46,246 bases of DNA, taken from NCBI GenBank assembly GCA_029251865.1, contig JAQXCN010000078.1, positions 1 to 46,246 on the forward strand. Direction: 5' to 3'. Numbering within the stretch: the stretch's first letter is position 1; every line of letters starts with the position of its first letter. Under the pieces are notes generated by a model that did not search any database, had not been told where the DNA came from, and saw nothing but the letters and a program-made list of their open reading frames with translations. Both the position numbers and the translations under genes were made by a program. The DNA is from Crocinitomicaceae bacterium. GTDB lineage: Bacteria; Bacteroidota; Bacteroidia; Flavobacteriales_D; Crocinitomicaceae. Positions 34,886-43,215 of this stretch are shown here, piece after piece.

Positions 34886-35418
34886 TGAAAATATCCACAG
34901 CTACTTTTGGAGCCGGTTGTTTTTGGTGCACCGAAGCCTGTTTTTCTGAATTAATAGGTGTTATTTCTGTTAAGTCAGGATTTACAGGTGGGCATACCGA
35001 AAAACCAACATACGAGCAGGTTTGTTCTGGTGCTACAGGACATGCTGAGGTTGCTCAAATTATTTTTGATTCAGAAAAACTATCATTTCAAGACCTTCTA
35101 AAAGTTTTTTGGTTTATTCATGACCCTACGCAGCTAAATAGACAAGGTAATGATATTGGAACACACTACAGAAGTGCTATTTTTTATCATGATGCGCAAC
35201 AAGAAAAACAAGCCCTTGCATTTAAAGAAATGCTTAATTCCCAAGAGGTTTGGGAGGCCCCAGTTGTTACCGAGATTACAAGGTTTACGGAGTTTCACCC
35301 TGCTGAATCTTACCATGATGATTATCTAAAAAACAACCCGAATAACATGTACTGTCAAGCTGTTGTAAGACCAAAACTCGATAAATTTAGACAAGTATTT
35401 ACCTCAAGTCTGAAATGA
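34885..35418 (+). CDS. msrA: Peptide-methionine (S)-S-oxide reductase
   Basis: 177 residues. MsrA marks: TFGAGCFWCTEACF with the catalytic Cys of GCFWC, SGFTGGHTEKPTYEQVCSG, TGHAEVAQI, FIHDPTQLNRQGNDIGTHYRSAIFY and a C-terminal FHPAESYHDDYL. It reduces the S epimer of methionine sulfoxide. There is no signal peptide, so it is cytoplasmic while its partner MsrB is lipidated. The pair is translationally coupled. It ends 1 bp from the convergent ferredoxin gene. Confidence 0.96.
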   Translation: MKISTATFGAGCFWCTEACFSELIGVISVKSGFTGGHTEKPTYEQVCSGATGHAEVAQIIFDSEKLSFQDLLKVFWFIHDPTQLNRQGNDIGTHYRSAIFYHDAQQEKQALAFKEMLNSQEVWEAPVVTEITRFTEFHPAESYHDDYLKNNPNNMYCQAVVRPKLDKFRQVFTSSLK

Positions 35419-35419
35419 T

Positions 35420-35749
35420 TTATAAGGTTTCAGGTGCGAGCCTTAGTACAATGCCGTCTATTTCTTTTGTGAGCTGAATTTGACAGCCTAGTCTGCTTTC
35501 GTCCTTAACAAAAAAGGCTTGGTCAAGCATGTCCAATTCGTTGTCATTTTGAATAGGGAGTGAAGTTTGCGATTCAAGATAGCATTGACAAGTCGCACAC
35601 ATTGCCATACCACCGCATTCACCGATTACTGGTAAATCATAAGATTTACATAGCTCCATTACATTCATAGACATATCAGTTGGTCCTACTAATGAATGTT
35701 TCACATCGTCTCTATCAATAATGTGCACCGTGATATCACTTGTATTCAT
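35420..35749 (-). CDS. 2Fe-2S ferredoxin, adrenodoxin type
   Basis: 109 residues. Three cluster cysteines lie in ECGGMAMCATCQCYL and the fourth in RLGCQIQL, the CX5CX2C...C pattern of adrenodoxin-like ferredoxins (the family also includes Fdx). It transfers single electrons in the cytoplasm; the partner cannot be named. It follows the Rieske-like lipoprotein gene after 1 nt and is presumably co-transcribed with it. Confidence 0.93.
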   Translation of the reverse strand: MNTSDITVHIIDRDDVKHSLVGPTDMSMNVMELCKSYDLPVIGECGGMAMCATCQCYLESQTSLPIQNDNELDMLDQAFFVKDESRLGCQIQLTKEIDGIVLRLAPETL

Positions 35750-35750
35750 G

Positions 35751-36176
35751 TCAGTTATAAATGGTTACTATGTTATTGCCGTTAAAACTTGTTGCATACT
35801 GCATAAGTCCATAGTCCGAGCCATTGATAGGACTTCCATCGTAGAGCGAAAAGTTGGCTCCGCTGCACGAATCAATTAGAACTAAGAAGTTGTCATCATC
35901 TGGATAAAGCGGTAATTCGCATTCGGCATTTGGATCAGCAGGGGAGTGCCTATCAAATGCAATAAACTCATCTAGAGATCTTCTATATACAATTATCCCC
36001 CTAGAGCCTCCAATAACGTATGCATATCCACCTACGCCTGAAAGCGAATAATAACTAGGTAGATTTAAGTCAATACTCTGATTAAAAGGCACGTAAGGCA
36101 CGGGATGTGTATTTTGTTTTACACATGAACCACTCATGAGGAATAAGGAGATTACGAATAAGATTTGTAATTTCAT
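35751..36176 (-). CDS. Lipoprotein resembling a Rieske fold without cluster ligands
   Basis: 141 residues with a lipobox MSGSC (Cys18) after a hydrophobic signal. The rest (GGYAYVIGGSRGIIVYRRSLDE, FIAFDRHSPADPNAEC, YDGSPINGSDYGLMQYATSF) follows the outline of Rieske-type domains, in which DRxCP and a CxxC/H loop are followed by DGxPxxGPA. The usual ligands (CxH and CxxH) are not present, so it should not hold a 2Fe-2S cluster. I infer a Rieske-like beta fold of unknown function. It is translated just before the ferredoxin, and its promoter box is 4 nt from the ATG. Confidence 0.6.
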   Translation of the reverse strand: MKLQILFVISLFLMSGSCVKQNTHPVPYVPFNQSIDLNLPSYYSLSGVGGYAYVIGGSRGIIVYRRSLDEFIAFDRHSPADPNAECELPLYPDDDNFLVLIDSCSGANFSLYDGSPINGSDYGLMQYATSFNGNNIVTIYN

Positions 36177-36180
36177 TTCT

Positions 36181-36188
36181 CAAAGGTA
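36181..36188 (-). promoter_or_regulatory. -7 box TACCTTTG of the Rieske-like gene
   Basis: Full match to TAnnTTTG, 4 nt before ATG 36176 and therefore consistent with a leaderless transcript. Confidence 0.5.
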
Positions 36189-36195
36189 CCCAAAC

Positions 36196-36468
36196 TTGAG
36201 GAAAACAGTTTCCATAACGCTTGTTATTTTAATTTATCTTGCACTGCATGGATGTGCCTCTAGTTCTCAAACTACAGCTCACAATGAATCTAAATTAACG
36301 AAAAAAATACTTCGTCAAGAGCGAAAAAGGGAACGTGCAAAAAAGAAGTATTTCGAAAAGAAATTTAAGCGTCACCGAAAAAATCAAAGTAAATCAAATA
36401 GAAAAATTCTTCGTAAAAGTGACAGGCAATTAAAACGACACAAAAGAAAACAAAGAAGGAAATATTAA
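36196..36468 (+). CDS. Small, extremely basic lipoprotein
   Basis: 90 residues from TTG 36196. An ATG at 36136 also fits the frame but overlaps the divergent gene by 41 nt and puts 20 polar residues before the signal. From the TTG the protein reads as a short RK n-region, a hydrophobic stretch and a lipobox LHGC (Cys20). The mature part is almost only Lys, Arg, Gln, Glu and Ser, for example KKILRQERKRERAKKKYFEK, with a very high predicted pI and probable helix or disorder. Possible roles are binding of anionic LPS, DNA or peptidoglycan; none is shown. No family recognised. Confidence 0.6.
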   Translation: MRKTVSITLVILIYLALHGCASSSQTTAHNESKLTKKILRQERKRERAKKKYFEKKFKRHRKNQSKSNRKILRKSDRQLKRHKRKQRRKY

Positions 36469-36476
36469 AATAGCGT

Positions 36477-38624
36477 TTAAATTTTTCTGTAAACAGGTGT
36501 GATTTTTTTGTTTTTCCTCGTATTAACAATAATTTCAGGAGAGGGTGGGAGCCTTCTGCTTTTCCATTTTTCGAAGACGTAACCTTCTTTTGGTTCTGCT
36601 TTTACGCGTATTGGAATATCTTCAATATAATAGCCTTCCCATGTTTGATCCTTAATCTCAATGGAATTAATGATCACAGACCCCATTTTTGTATCTTGAT
36701 TTACCGTAATCTTTGATATACCGTGGTCTAGTTCAAAATAATCAATCATATGCTTTCGAAGAAATTGAGGTCTTTCATAGGCATAATCCTTAATCCAATT
36801 GATACGTTCACCTTTTCTAATATATAACATCGAGTCAGACCATCTGTCTTTATCCCGAGGCACCTCTAGTTCTATTCGTTTCGTTATGTCATCTACTAAT
36901 GCGATAACATTTTCAGTTTTAAAACCTGTATTGAGGTAATCGCACATACGGTTAATCCATTGCGCTTGGAATTTGGGGTTTTTAATCAGTCTTCCAAGAA
37001 GAAAAACTTTACCATTATCCGTGTAATAATTTAAAGATTTTTCTTGTGAAGTATACCATGAGTCTTGATCATAGCTAATCCATCGCCACTTTGAACCTGG
37101 TTCTTTAGATTTCCAAAATCTTATATTTACCGATATGTCTTTTGCGCCACAATACGTCTCATTGATCCAGTAATCGATGTAGCTACTTATGTCAATTTGA
37201 TCACATACTTTTTGGTAAACGGAGTCCGTTGAAATATCATTTTGAGCGATATAAAAAATCATTTGGTCGTATGCGCTAATGTTGCCCGCAACCGCCTTTG
37301 CGTCTTCGGAGGTAAGTACATCAACATCAGCTTCTCCATGATTATTAAAAATAAAATCTCTTCCTTTTCTTTCCATTAAATTATAAAGTCCCCAGTATTG
37401 ACCATTTAAGTATACCGAAACCGGCTCGTATGCTTGCATATCAATATTACCACTCATCTGCGTGTTGATTTCATAGAGTAATTCATTTTTAAATCTTTCT
37501 CCCACCCATAAGTCAGAAACATTTCGACCTGATGTAGCATCAGCTCTGACCCAAAGGCCGCCAAAGCTTTCGATACTCTTAGCTTTAAAGACAGGGTAAT
37601 TAAAGCGTTCTCCTTTTCCATCATCGTTAGAGGCAAAAAAAGCGAATGATTTTTTGGGCTGTCTTCGGCTTGTTTTTCCTGCTATCCTTGTTGTGGTTGT
37701 TTTAGAAAATGCTAGTTTGAAAGCGCCAGATTTTGTGGTGTCAAAGTATTCAATAAATGCAGGGACTTCCATGCCTCTTTTTTCAAAGTTGGCATATATA
37801 CCTTTCCGTTTTCGCCATAAGTCCTTGGGCGCTACAATCAGTGAAACGACGTTCAAAGTATTCTTCTCATTAATAAAGATCGAAGCATTGCCGATTACAT
37901 CCGGCATATACCCAGGTCGTATTATTCTCGCTCTCAAGACTGTCGATGAATCAATTTGTATAGGCTCTTCGTACAAGAAACTATTATCCGTAGGTTCGGC
38001 GCCATTTAAGGTAAAGAATATTGGAGCATCTATAGAGCAGGATAGTTTAATATTTTGAGTTTTTTTATAAAAGCCAGATTGAACACTAAAAGAAACTTTA
38101 GTTGATTCTTCATTTAGAATTCTACCATTGGTGTTTTTTTGATTCGGAGAAGGTTTTTTAAAGAATGCATTTTCTTTTGAATTTTCTTTATTTCTTCCGA
38201 ATGAAATATTATCACTTTGTTTTGGATAATTGATTTCATCAATTAGTTTGAGGTTTTGGTCGTATAAACCAATGTATCCTCCTTTTTTGTTTAGTTTGAA
38301 CGATGCGTGTCTTTGACCTTGTTCAGGGTCACCATCAATCCAAAATAGTATGTAAGATTTAGGTGGAATTTGTGTCCAGTAGCCACTTTTATTGCCGATT
38401 TCATGCTTTGTGATTTGTTCTTTATCATCTGTTAGAAACATACCACCGAGTTGAAGACTATCTTCCGATGCATTGTAAAATTCAATCCAGTCATCATACT
38501 CTCCAAAGCCGTCAGCATTCACTTTAGAATTTGAGGCTAGAATTTCATTTATGACAATTTGACTCTGCGCTGAAAAAAATATAAGCGAAGTAAAGATCGA
38601 TGTCAATATTAGTATTTGTCTCAT
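36477..38624 (-). CDS. CotH kinase-family protein with LTD domain, secreted
   Basis: 715 residues with a signal peptide (ending SAQSQ). In order: a lamin-tail domain (about 20-145: VINEILASNSKVNADGFGEY, WIEFYN, LGGMFLTDD), a chitobiase/FN3-like beta domain (about 190-245: FTLNGAEPTDNSF), and a CotH kinase-like region (about 250-600: FEKRGMEVPAFIEYFD, GLYNLMERKGRDFIF, DISVNIRFW, WRWISYDQDSW). An InlB B-repeat-like unit (about 675-710: VKAEPKEGYVFEKWK) ends the protein. CotH proteins of spore formers and fungi are protein kinases or invasins; in Bacteroidota they are usually secreted with an unproven role. No T9SS domain is visible. Confidence 0.88.
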   Translation of the reverse strand: MRQILILTSIFTSLIFFSAQSQIVINEILASNSKVNADGFGEYDDWIEFYNASEDSLQLGGMFLTDDKEQITKHEIGNKSGYWTQIPPKSYILFWIDGDPEQGQRHASFKLNKKGGYIGLYDQNLKLIDEINYPKQSDNISFGRNKENSKENAFFKKPSPNQKNTNGRILNEESTKVSFSVQSGFYKKTQNIKLSCSIDAPIFFTLNGAEPTDNSFLYEEPIQIDSSTVLRARIIRPGYMPDVIGNASIFINEKNTLNVVSLIVAPKDLWRKRKGIYANFEKRGMEVPAFIEYFDTTKSGAFKLAFSKTTTTRIAGKTSRRQPKKSFAFFASNDDGKGERFNYPVFKAKSIESFGGLWVRADATSGRNVSDLWVGERFKNELLYEINTQMSGNIDMQAYEPVSVYLNGQYWGLYNLMERKGRDFIFNNHGEADVDVLTSEDAKAVAGNISAYDQMIFYIAQNDISTDSVYQKVCDQIDISSYIDYWINETYCGAKDISVNIRFWKSKEPGSKWRWISYDQDSWYTSQEKSLNYYTDNGKVFLLGRLIKNPKFQAQWINRMCDYLNTGFKTENVIALVDDITKRIELEVPRDKDRWSDSMLYIRKGERINWIKDYAYERPQFLRKHMIDYFELDHGISKITVNQDTKMGSVIINSIEIKDQTWEGYYIEDIPIRVKAEPKEGYVFEKWKSRRLPPSPEIIVNTRKNKKITPVYRKI

Positions 38625-38664
38625 GTGGTACTGTCTTTGAATTTTTTTGTCTTTTAAATATAAT

Positions 38665-38694
38665 AAAAAAGCCCCCCTGCAATGCAGAGGGGCT
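38665..38694 (-). terminator. Rho-independent terminator of the giant T9SS gene
   Basis: On the minus strand AGCCCC, A... the arms AGCCCC and GGGGCT (with an inner CTGCA/TGCAG pair and one C-A mismatch) form a GC-rich hairpin at 38670-38694, followed by six T at 38665-38670. It lies 19 nt after the stop of the gene ending at 38713. Confidence 0.88.
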
Positions 38695-38712
38695 CTAAGA
38701 ATTTGTTAGTTA

Positions 38713-41700
38713 TTACTTAATAATAACAAACTTTTTCTTTAGTACACCAGTTGGTGTGTTTAAGTGTACATAGTAAATACCGCTTTGAAGCGTTGTTACA
38801 TTGTAGTCTAATTTATTAACCTCGTTAGCTCTTACGCTACCGTTGTATATAGAACCTACAACTTGTCCATTGATATTTAAAATGTTAACGCTTACATTTT
38901 GATCCTCTGTTACAGAGAATTCAAATGTTGCACTCTGGTTTGCAGGGTTCGGATATTGCTTAATCATAGCGCCATCGAATCCTGTGATGATCTCCTTGTC
39001 GTTAGATCCAGCGTCAGCACTTGCTTGTGAATTCACACTACAAGTATTACCTTCTGTATCAGTCCATCCTATAACTTCGAATGGGAAGAAGTTTTGACCT
39101 ACTGGGTTATCACAACAATTTGTTGGGATTTTGTATCTATTCACACCAGCCCACTCGAAATAAGTATCTTTTCTCAAGTATGCTAATCCTGCATCAGATG
39201 CATTGATTGTGAATTCATCACCAGTCATTAAATCAGTTAACGACGCAAGAAGGATATTGCAATTTTTCTTAGCGTGAACATTCGCGCTTGAGAAAGAAGG
39301 ACCTACCCATCTAACTGTAATTGATTCAATTTTACCATCACAAACACATGATACTGGCTCTTCAGTTGCTGTAGAGTTATTACATGCCTCTGTTTGTTGC
39401 GCATCACATGGTCCTAAAGAGTAACCACAGTTTATCTTCTTGTCAATGTTTTTAGCATTAACACAGTAAGTTACACCGTCAAAGCACATAAGTACTTTAC
39501 CTCTTTTCTTACCAGATTTTGAACCTCCGTAAGATGCACATAGTTCACTTGAACTAGAGTTTGAACCACTCTTAGAACTTTTTGAACTCTTAGAACTCTT
39601 AGAACTACTAAAGGCAGAACCTAAAGAAGAGTATGAAGAAAGATGACAAGATGAACTCGACGAGTGTGAAGAACTATTTGATCCACTCTTAGAGCTCTTA
39701 GAACTCTTAGAACTTGACCCATGAGAAGATGAACAACTTGGTCCACTTCCACTTTGAACATTCCATGGATCTATGCTAGACGCGCTAGATGCACTTGATG
39801 AATGTGAAGAACTATTTGATCCACTCTTAGAACTCTTAGAACTCTTAGAACTGTGCGAGTGAGAGGATGATCCTCCGGGAGTACATTGAATATCAATGAC
39901 TTCAACTGTCCAGTTTGTAGTTGCTTGACAACCGTTAACGTCTGTTACATGAACAGCGTAAGTTGACGTTTCACTTGGACATACGGTAATGCCTTCTGAC
40001 ATCTCTGTATTTGACCATTCGAAAGAGTAACCAGGTGTACCACCGGCAACAGTTGTACCTATAGTAGCACATCCATACTCTTCACCTGCTCCAAGGTAAA
40101 CAACACCACAACCATTTGCATCAACAGTAAGAACCTCAGGCTCATTTATTGTTACAGTAGCTTCTTGAGCAACACAACCATTGTTGTCAGATAAACCAAT
40201 GGTATAATCTCCAGCAGTTAATCCATCAAACGTATATGAACCGTTTTCTAAAGCCCCGCCAGTTACAACAACACTACCGAGAGCGTCAGCGTTTGCTGGA
40301 TTTGCATTGAAACCAGTTACAGAGAAACCAACTTGGATAATTAAACCGTCAGTTAAACTCGTTGCAGGAACAGTTACGCTGAAGTCACCACTTGCTGGCA
40401 TATCCATTGTAGCAGAACCACCTAAAGCATCTTGGAAACCTGCAGCTGGATTAAGCGCTTTGATAAAGTACTTAACAGAATAACCATCTGCAATTGTGTT
40501 AGAAACAACAGAACCACTAAATGTTAAGTCCTGACCATTCCATGCACCGTTCTCAAGGTATGTATTAGCTTCCATAATTTTATTACCATTTCCATTGCCA
40601 TCAGACCAGAATGGGTCAGCAGCATTGTAAGTATTAAAGTTAGGTTGTAGCGTAATTGTGTTAGAACCAGCGTCAAGTGTAGTAAGAACATCTGGAAGTG
40701 CCCAAGGGCTACCAAAGATGTATCCACCACCACAACAAGGATTCGCTGGGTTATCAAATACATTCATATAAGCAATGTAGCTGTCAGATGCATTTACGTC
40801 TACGATAAGTGATTCAGTAACTGATTCACCATTAATAGAGTAAGTAAATGGAGCATCTCCTTCAGTAGCGTTAATAGTAATACTACCATTATCGTCTCCA
40901 TTACAAAGGGCATCTTCTGAACTTGTTTCGAATTCAGGAGTGCTGTTAACAGTAACATTAATGGATGCAGAATTAGATCCACATGCATTTGTTCCTGTAA
41001 CATTTACTGAACCAGAAGTATTTCCAAAATCAACTGAAGCTGAAGAACCATCTCCATTAGCCGTAGCATCCATAGATGTAGACCAGTCGAAAGAAACAAA
41101 ATCACCAGAAACTGTGTAAACTTCACCTTGAGTTCCTGCACAGACTGCGCCTGCACCCGAGATAGCACCAATTGCTGGTGTGTCGTATGTACCACTTACG
41201 GCTAAGTCAAATTCTCCAAAAGAAAAAGATGAGAATGCTTCGACAGCAACATAGTATGTTCCTGGAGCAAGAGCTGCGGTAATAGTAGACTGAAGGCCAC
41301 AAGCATCATCATTTAATGCTATAGTTTCTCCACCACATGGAGCTGTTGTTAAGTATAGGTATGTATCCCAAGAAGTACCGCACGTTGAGAAAGAATATGT
41401 TCCTGCACATGGTACAGAGATTTCATATACTCTATCTTGAGAAGTTCTTAAACTACAGTCGTTACATGCACCATCAGTTGTTCCAGAAATAACGAAATCC
41501 CCGTCATAAGCGAAAGATCCATCAAGACCATCAGCTGGTGGAATACACGGGCAAGAAACAGTTAATGTACCGTTACTTGGATTTGTGTCTTCGTCGTCGA
41601 TTAAGAAATAGTAAGTAACTCCACCTACTAGGTCAGCGGTAATATTCGTAGCTGAAAATACATCATCAATGTATTGCCAATCTGCATTTTCTCCACAAGA

Positions 41701-42702
41701 TAAAGCAACAAAGATGTCAGAATAGTAACCAACATTTGTCATTTCAATTAAGTAAGAACCATCAACTTCTGGCGTGTATGAAAATACAGCTTCTTGACCT
41801 GGAGTTCCCCATGGTCCTGAAGCAGGATTGAAAACACCGTTTCCAGCACCTAATGACCAGTTGTAATCTTCGTCACAAGTCATTGCAACAATATTCTCAC
41901 ATGGATCAACGGCAACTGTAGGACAGATAATTTCAATTGAACCTGTACTTTGCGTTGTGTTCTCATCATCAAGTAAGAAGTAATAAGTAACGCCACCTGT
42001 AAGGTCAACTGAATTTGTACCTGATGATAAAATATCATCAATGTAAGCCCAACCTTCGGCTTCACATGTTGCAGCCTGGTAAAATAAATCTACATAGTAG
42101 TTATCATTTGTAACCGAAATGGCATATGAACCGTTAGCTTCCGGTGTAAATGAAAAAACTGCTTCATTACCTGGTGTCCCCCAAGGACCATCTGCAGGAC
42201 TATAAGAACCAGCACCACTTGCCAAATTGTATGAAAGTGGAGATCCACATTCCAACGTAACCGGACTGTCGCATGGCGCAGGCCCACCACCTAAAGAAAC
42301 AAGGGTAGCTGTCATAGAACCACATGAGTATTCATCTTGACAGTTGTATTTGTCAAGTAGAATATTTACGGCTCCTGTTGAAGCTGCCGTGAAATTCACG
42401 ATAGATTGTAAACCACAAGCGTCATCATTGTAACCTACAACTGCTCCTGAAGAAGCATCATAAATTGTTACTTGTGTATCGAAACCTGTTTCACATGTTG
42501 AAATTTCATAAGAAGCTCCCTCAATAACGTTTAACGTATTGTATTCGCCTCCAAAAAGACAACTTGTCGAAATGGATTGACCTTCTTGACTTAAATCCCA
42601 GGTTAGATATGGGAAGTTATCGTTTGGGCATTGTGCCGTGGCATTAAACATAAAGCCAAAAGCAAATGCAAACAGACCTAATTTTATAAAGTTCTTTTTC
42701 AT
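38713..42702 (-). CDS. Giant secreted protein with Ser/Lys/His-rich segment, T9SS type A
   Basis: 1329 residues with signal peptide MKKNFIKLGLFAFAFGFMF...ATAQ. Four pre-peptidase-type beta domains fill about 25-490; two (140-260 and 265-380) are close copies sharing GPWGTPG and GGVTYYFL, and NDDACGLQS recurs in the outer two. An Ig-like domain follows (about 500-580), then a SprB-type repeat (CNGDDNGSITI, resuming at DGLTAGDYTIGLSDNNGC) that seems split by about 180 inserted residues (634-812), then another beta domain. Residues about 943-1068 are almost only Ser, Lys, Gly, His and Asn, with SSKSSKSGSNSSS three times. A Cys-rich beta module (CDGKIESITVRW, IPTNCCDNP) follows. The end (QYPNPANQSATFEF, VNILNINGQVV, SGIYYVHL) is a T9SS type A sorting domain. 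It is 3 nt after the 131-residue gene. Confidence 0.92.
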   Translation of the reverse strand: MKKNFIKLGLFAFAFGFMFNATAQCPNDNFPYLTWDLSQEGQSISTSCLFGGEYNTLNVIEGASYEISTCETGFDTQVTIYDASSGAVVGYNDDACGLQSIVNFTAASTGAVNILLDKYNCQDEYSCGSMTATLVSLGGGPAPCDSPVTLECGSPLSYNLASGAGSYSPADGPWGTPGNEAVFSFTPEANGSYAISVTNDNYYVDLFYQAATCEAEGWAYIDDILSSGTNSVDLTGGVTYYFLLDDENTTQSTGSIEIICPTVAVDPCENIVAMTCDEDYNWSLGAGNGVFNPASGPWGTPGQEAVFSYTPEVDGSYLIEMTNVGYYSDIFVALSCGENADWQYIDDVFSATNITADLVGGVTYYFLIDDEDTNPSNGTLTVSCPCIPPADGLDGSFAYDGDFVISGTTDGACNDCSLRTSQDRVYEISVPCAGTYSFSTCGTSWDTYLYLTTAPCGGETIALNDDACGLQSTITAALAPGTYYVAVEAFSSFSFGEFDLAVSGTYDTPAIGAISGAGAVCAGTQGEVYTVSGDFVSFDWSTSMDATANGDGSSASVDFGNTSGSVNVTGTNACGSNSASINVTVNSTPEFETSSEDALCNGDDNGSITINATEGDAPFTYSINGESVTESLIVDVNASDSYIAYMNVFDNPANPCCGGGYIFGSPWALPDVLTTLDAGSNTITLQPNFNTYNAADPFWSDGNGNGNKIMEANTYLENGAWNGQDLTFSGSVVSNTIADGYSVKYFIKALNPAAGFQDALGGSATMDMPASGDFSVTVPATSLTDGLIIQVGFSVTGFNANPANADALGSVVVTGGALENGSYTFDGLTAGDYTIGLSDNNGCVAQEATVTINEPEVLTVDANGCGVVYLGAGEEYGCATIGTTVAGGTPGYSFEWSNTEMSEGITVCPSETSTYAVHVTDVNGCQATTNWTVEVIDIQCTPGGSSSHSHSSKSSKSSKSGSNSSSHSSSASSASSIDPWNVQSGSGPSCSSSHGSSSKSSKSSKSGSNSSSHSSSSSCHLSSYSSLGSAFSSSKSSKSSKSSKSGSNSSSSELCASYGGSKSGKKRGKVLMCFDGVTYCVNAKNIDKKINCGYSLGPCDAQQTEACNNSTATEEPVSCVCDGKIESITVRWVGPSFSSANVHAKKNCNILLASLTDLMTGDEFTINASDAGLAYLRKDTYFEWAGVNRYKIPTNCCDNPVGQNFFPFEVIGWTDTEGNTCSVNSQASADAGSNDKEIITGFDGAMIKQYPNPANQSATFEFSVTEDQNVSVNILNINGQVVGSIYNGSVRANEVNKLDYNVTTLQSGIYYVHLNTPTGVLKKKFVIIK
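39498..39876 (-). repeat. Ser/Lys/His low-complexity coding repeat
   Basis: The coding strand is dominated by 9-nt AGTTCTAAG-type units (Ser-Ser-Lys) and by three copies of a longer block encoding SSKSSKSGSNSSS plus a His- or Ser-rich tail. Synonymous differences between copies are few, so the block looks expanded by slippage or unequal recombination. The region should vary in length between strains. Confidence 0.85.
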
Positions 42703-42705
42703 GAC

Positions 42706-43101
42706 TTAGTTTTTATGGTTAATATTTCGTTTCTCTTTCGCACGCGTTGATTCAGCATTCTTTTTAGAGAATGAATTCATCTTTTCGTACTTTTCTGTAT
42801 TACTTTCAACCCAAGCATCTTTGCGATCAGCATAACTTTTCGCATCAGCTTTTTGATCTCCTGTTTTAACATACTTTGGAAAAGTAGCGTCATTGGAAAT
42901 AATGGTGATTTCCTTGGCTGGTTCCGCCTGCATGTGAAATGCTTGCTTCTCCGCTTTGGAACTGAACTCTCGCTCACCAGAAGGATTGGAAGTGTTTGTG
43001 ACTTTTTCCTTTTCAACGGAAAACGTCGGATTGACTGTCGACTTTTGGGCATAGGATAAACCTACGGCAAATACCGACAAAATCACGAGTGATTTTTTCA
43101 T
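42706..43101 (-). CDS. Small secreted charged protein upstream of the giant gene
   Basis: 131 residues with a signal peptide (MKKSLVILSVFAVGLSYAQ). The mature part has many Lys and Glu and appears helical and soluble, with a long tail rich in Lys, Arg and Asn (KKNAESTRAKEKRNINHKN). No family recognised and no sorting domain. Its stop is only 3 nt before the ATG of the 1329-residue T9SS protein, so the two are almost certainly co-expressed and may be partners, for example a periplasmic helper or surface companion. Confidence 0.75.
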   Translation of the reverse strand: MKKSLVILSVFAVGLSYAQKSTVNPTFSVEKEKVTNTSNPSGEREFSSKAEKQAFHMQAEPAKEITIISNDATFPKYVKTGDQKADAKSYADRKDAWVESNTEKYEKMNSFSKKNAESTRAKEKRNINHKN

Positions 43102-43215
43102 AGTAAATGATTTAAGTTAATAGTTTAATAAAAGGCTTCGGCGATATTAAGGAGATCGCTCTGCCCGTTTTAGCACTCGCAATATACGAAATGAGGTTCG
43201 AAAGGGCTTTAAAAG

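Noticed and set aside
39498-39876. CRISPR or microsatellite array in the Ser/Lys region
   Set aside because: The repeats are in frame, encode Ser-Ser-Lys units and lack uniform spacers, so they are coding repeats.
40524-42290. Several overlapping reading frames of 61-79 codons inside the giant T9SS gene
   Set aside because: Out-of-frame shadows of a gene with a clear signal peptide and sorting domain; composition is low-complexity and unlike proteins.
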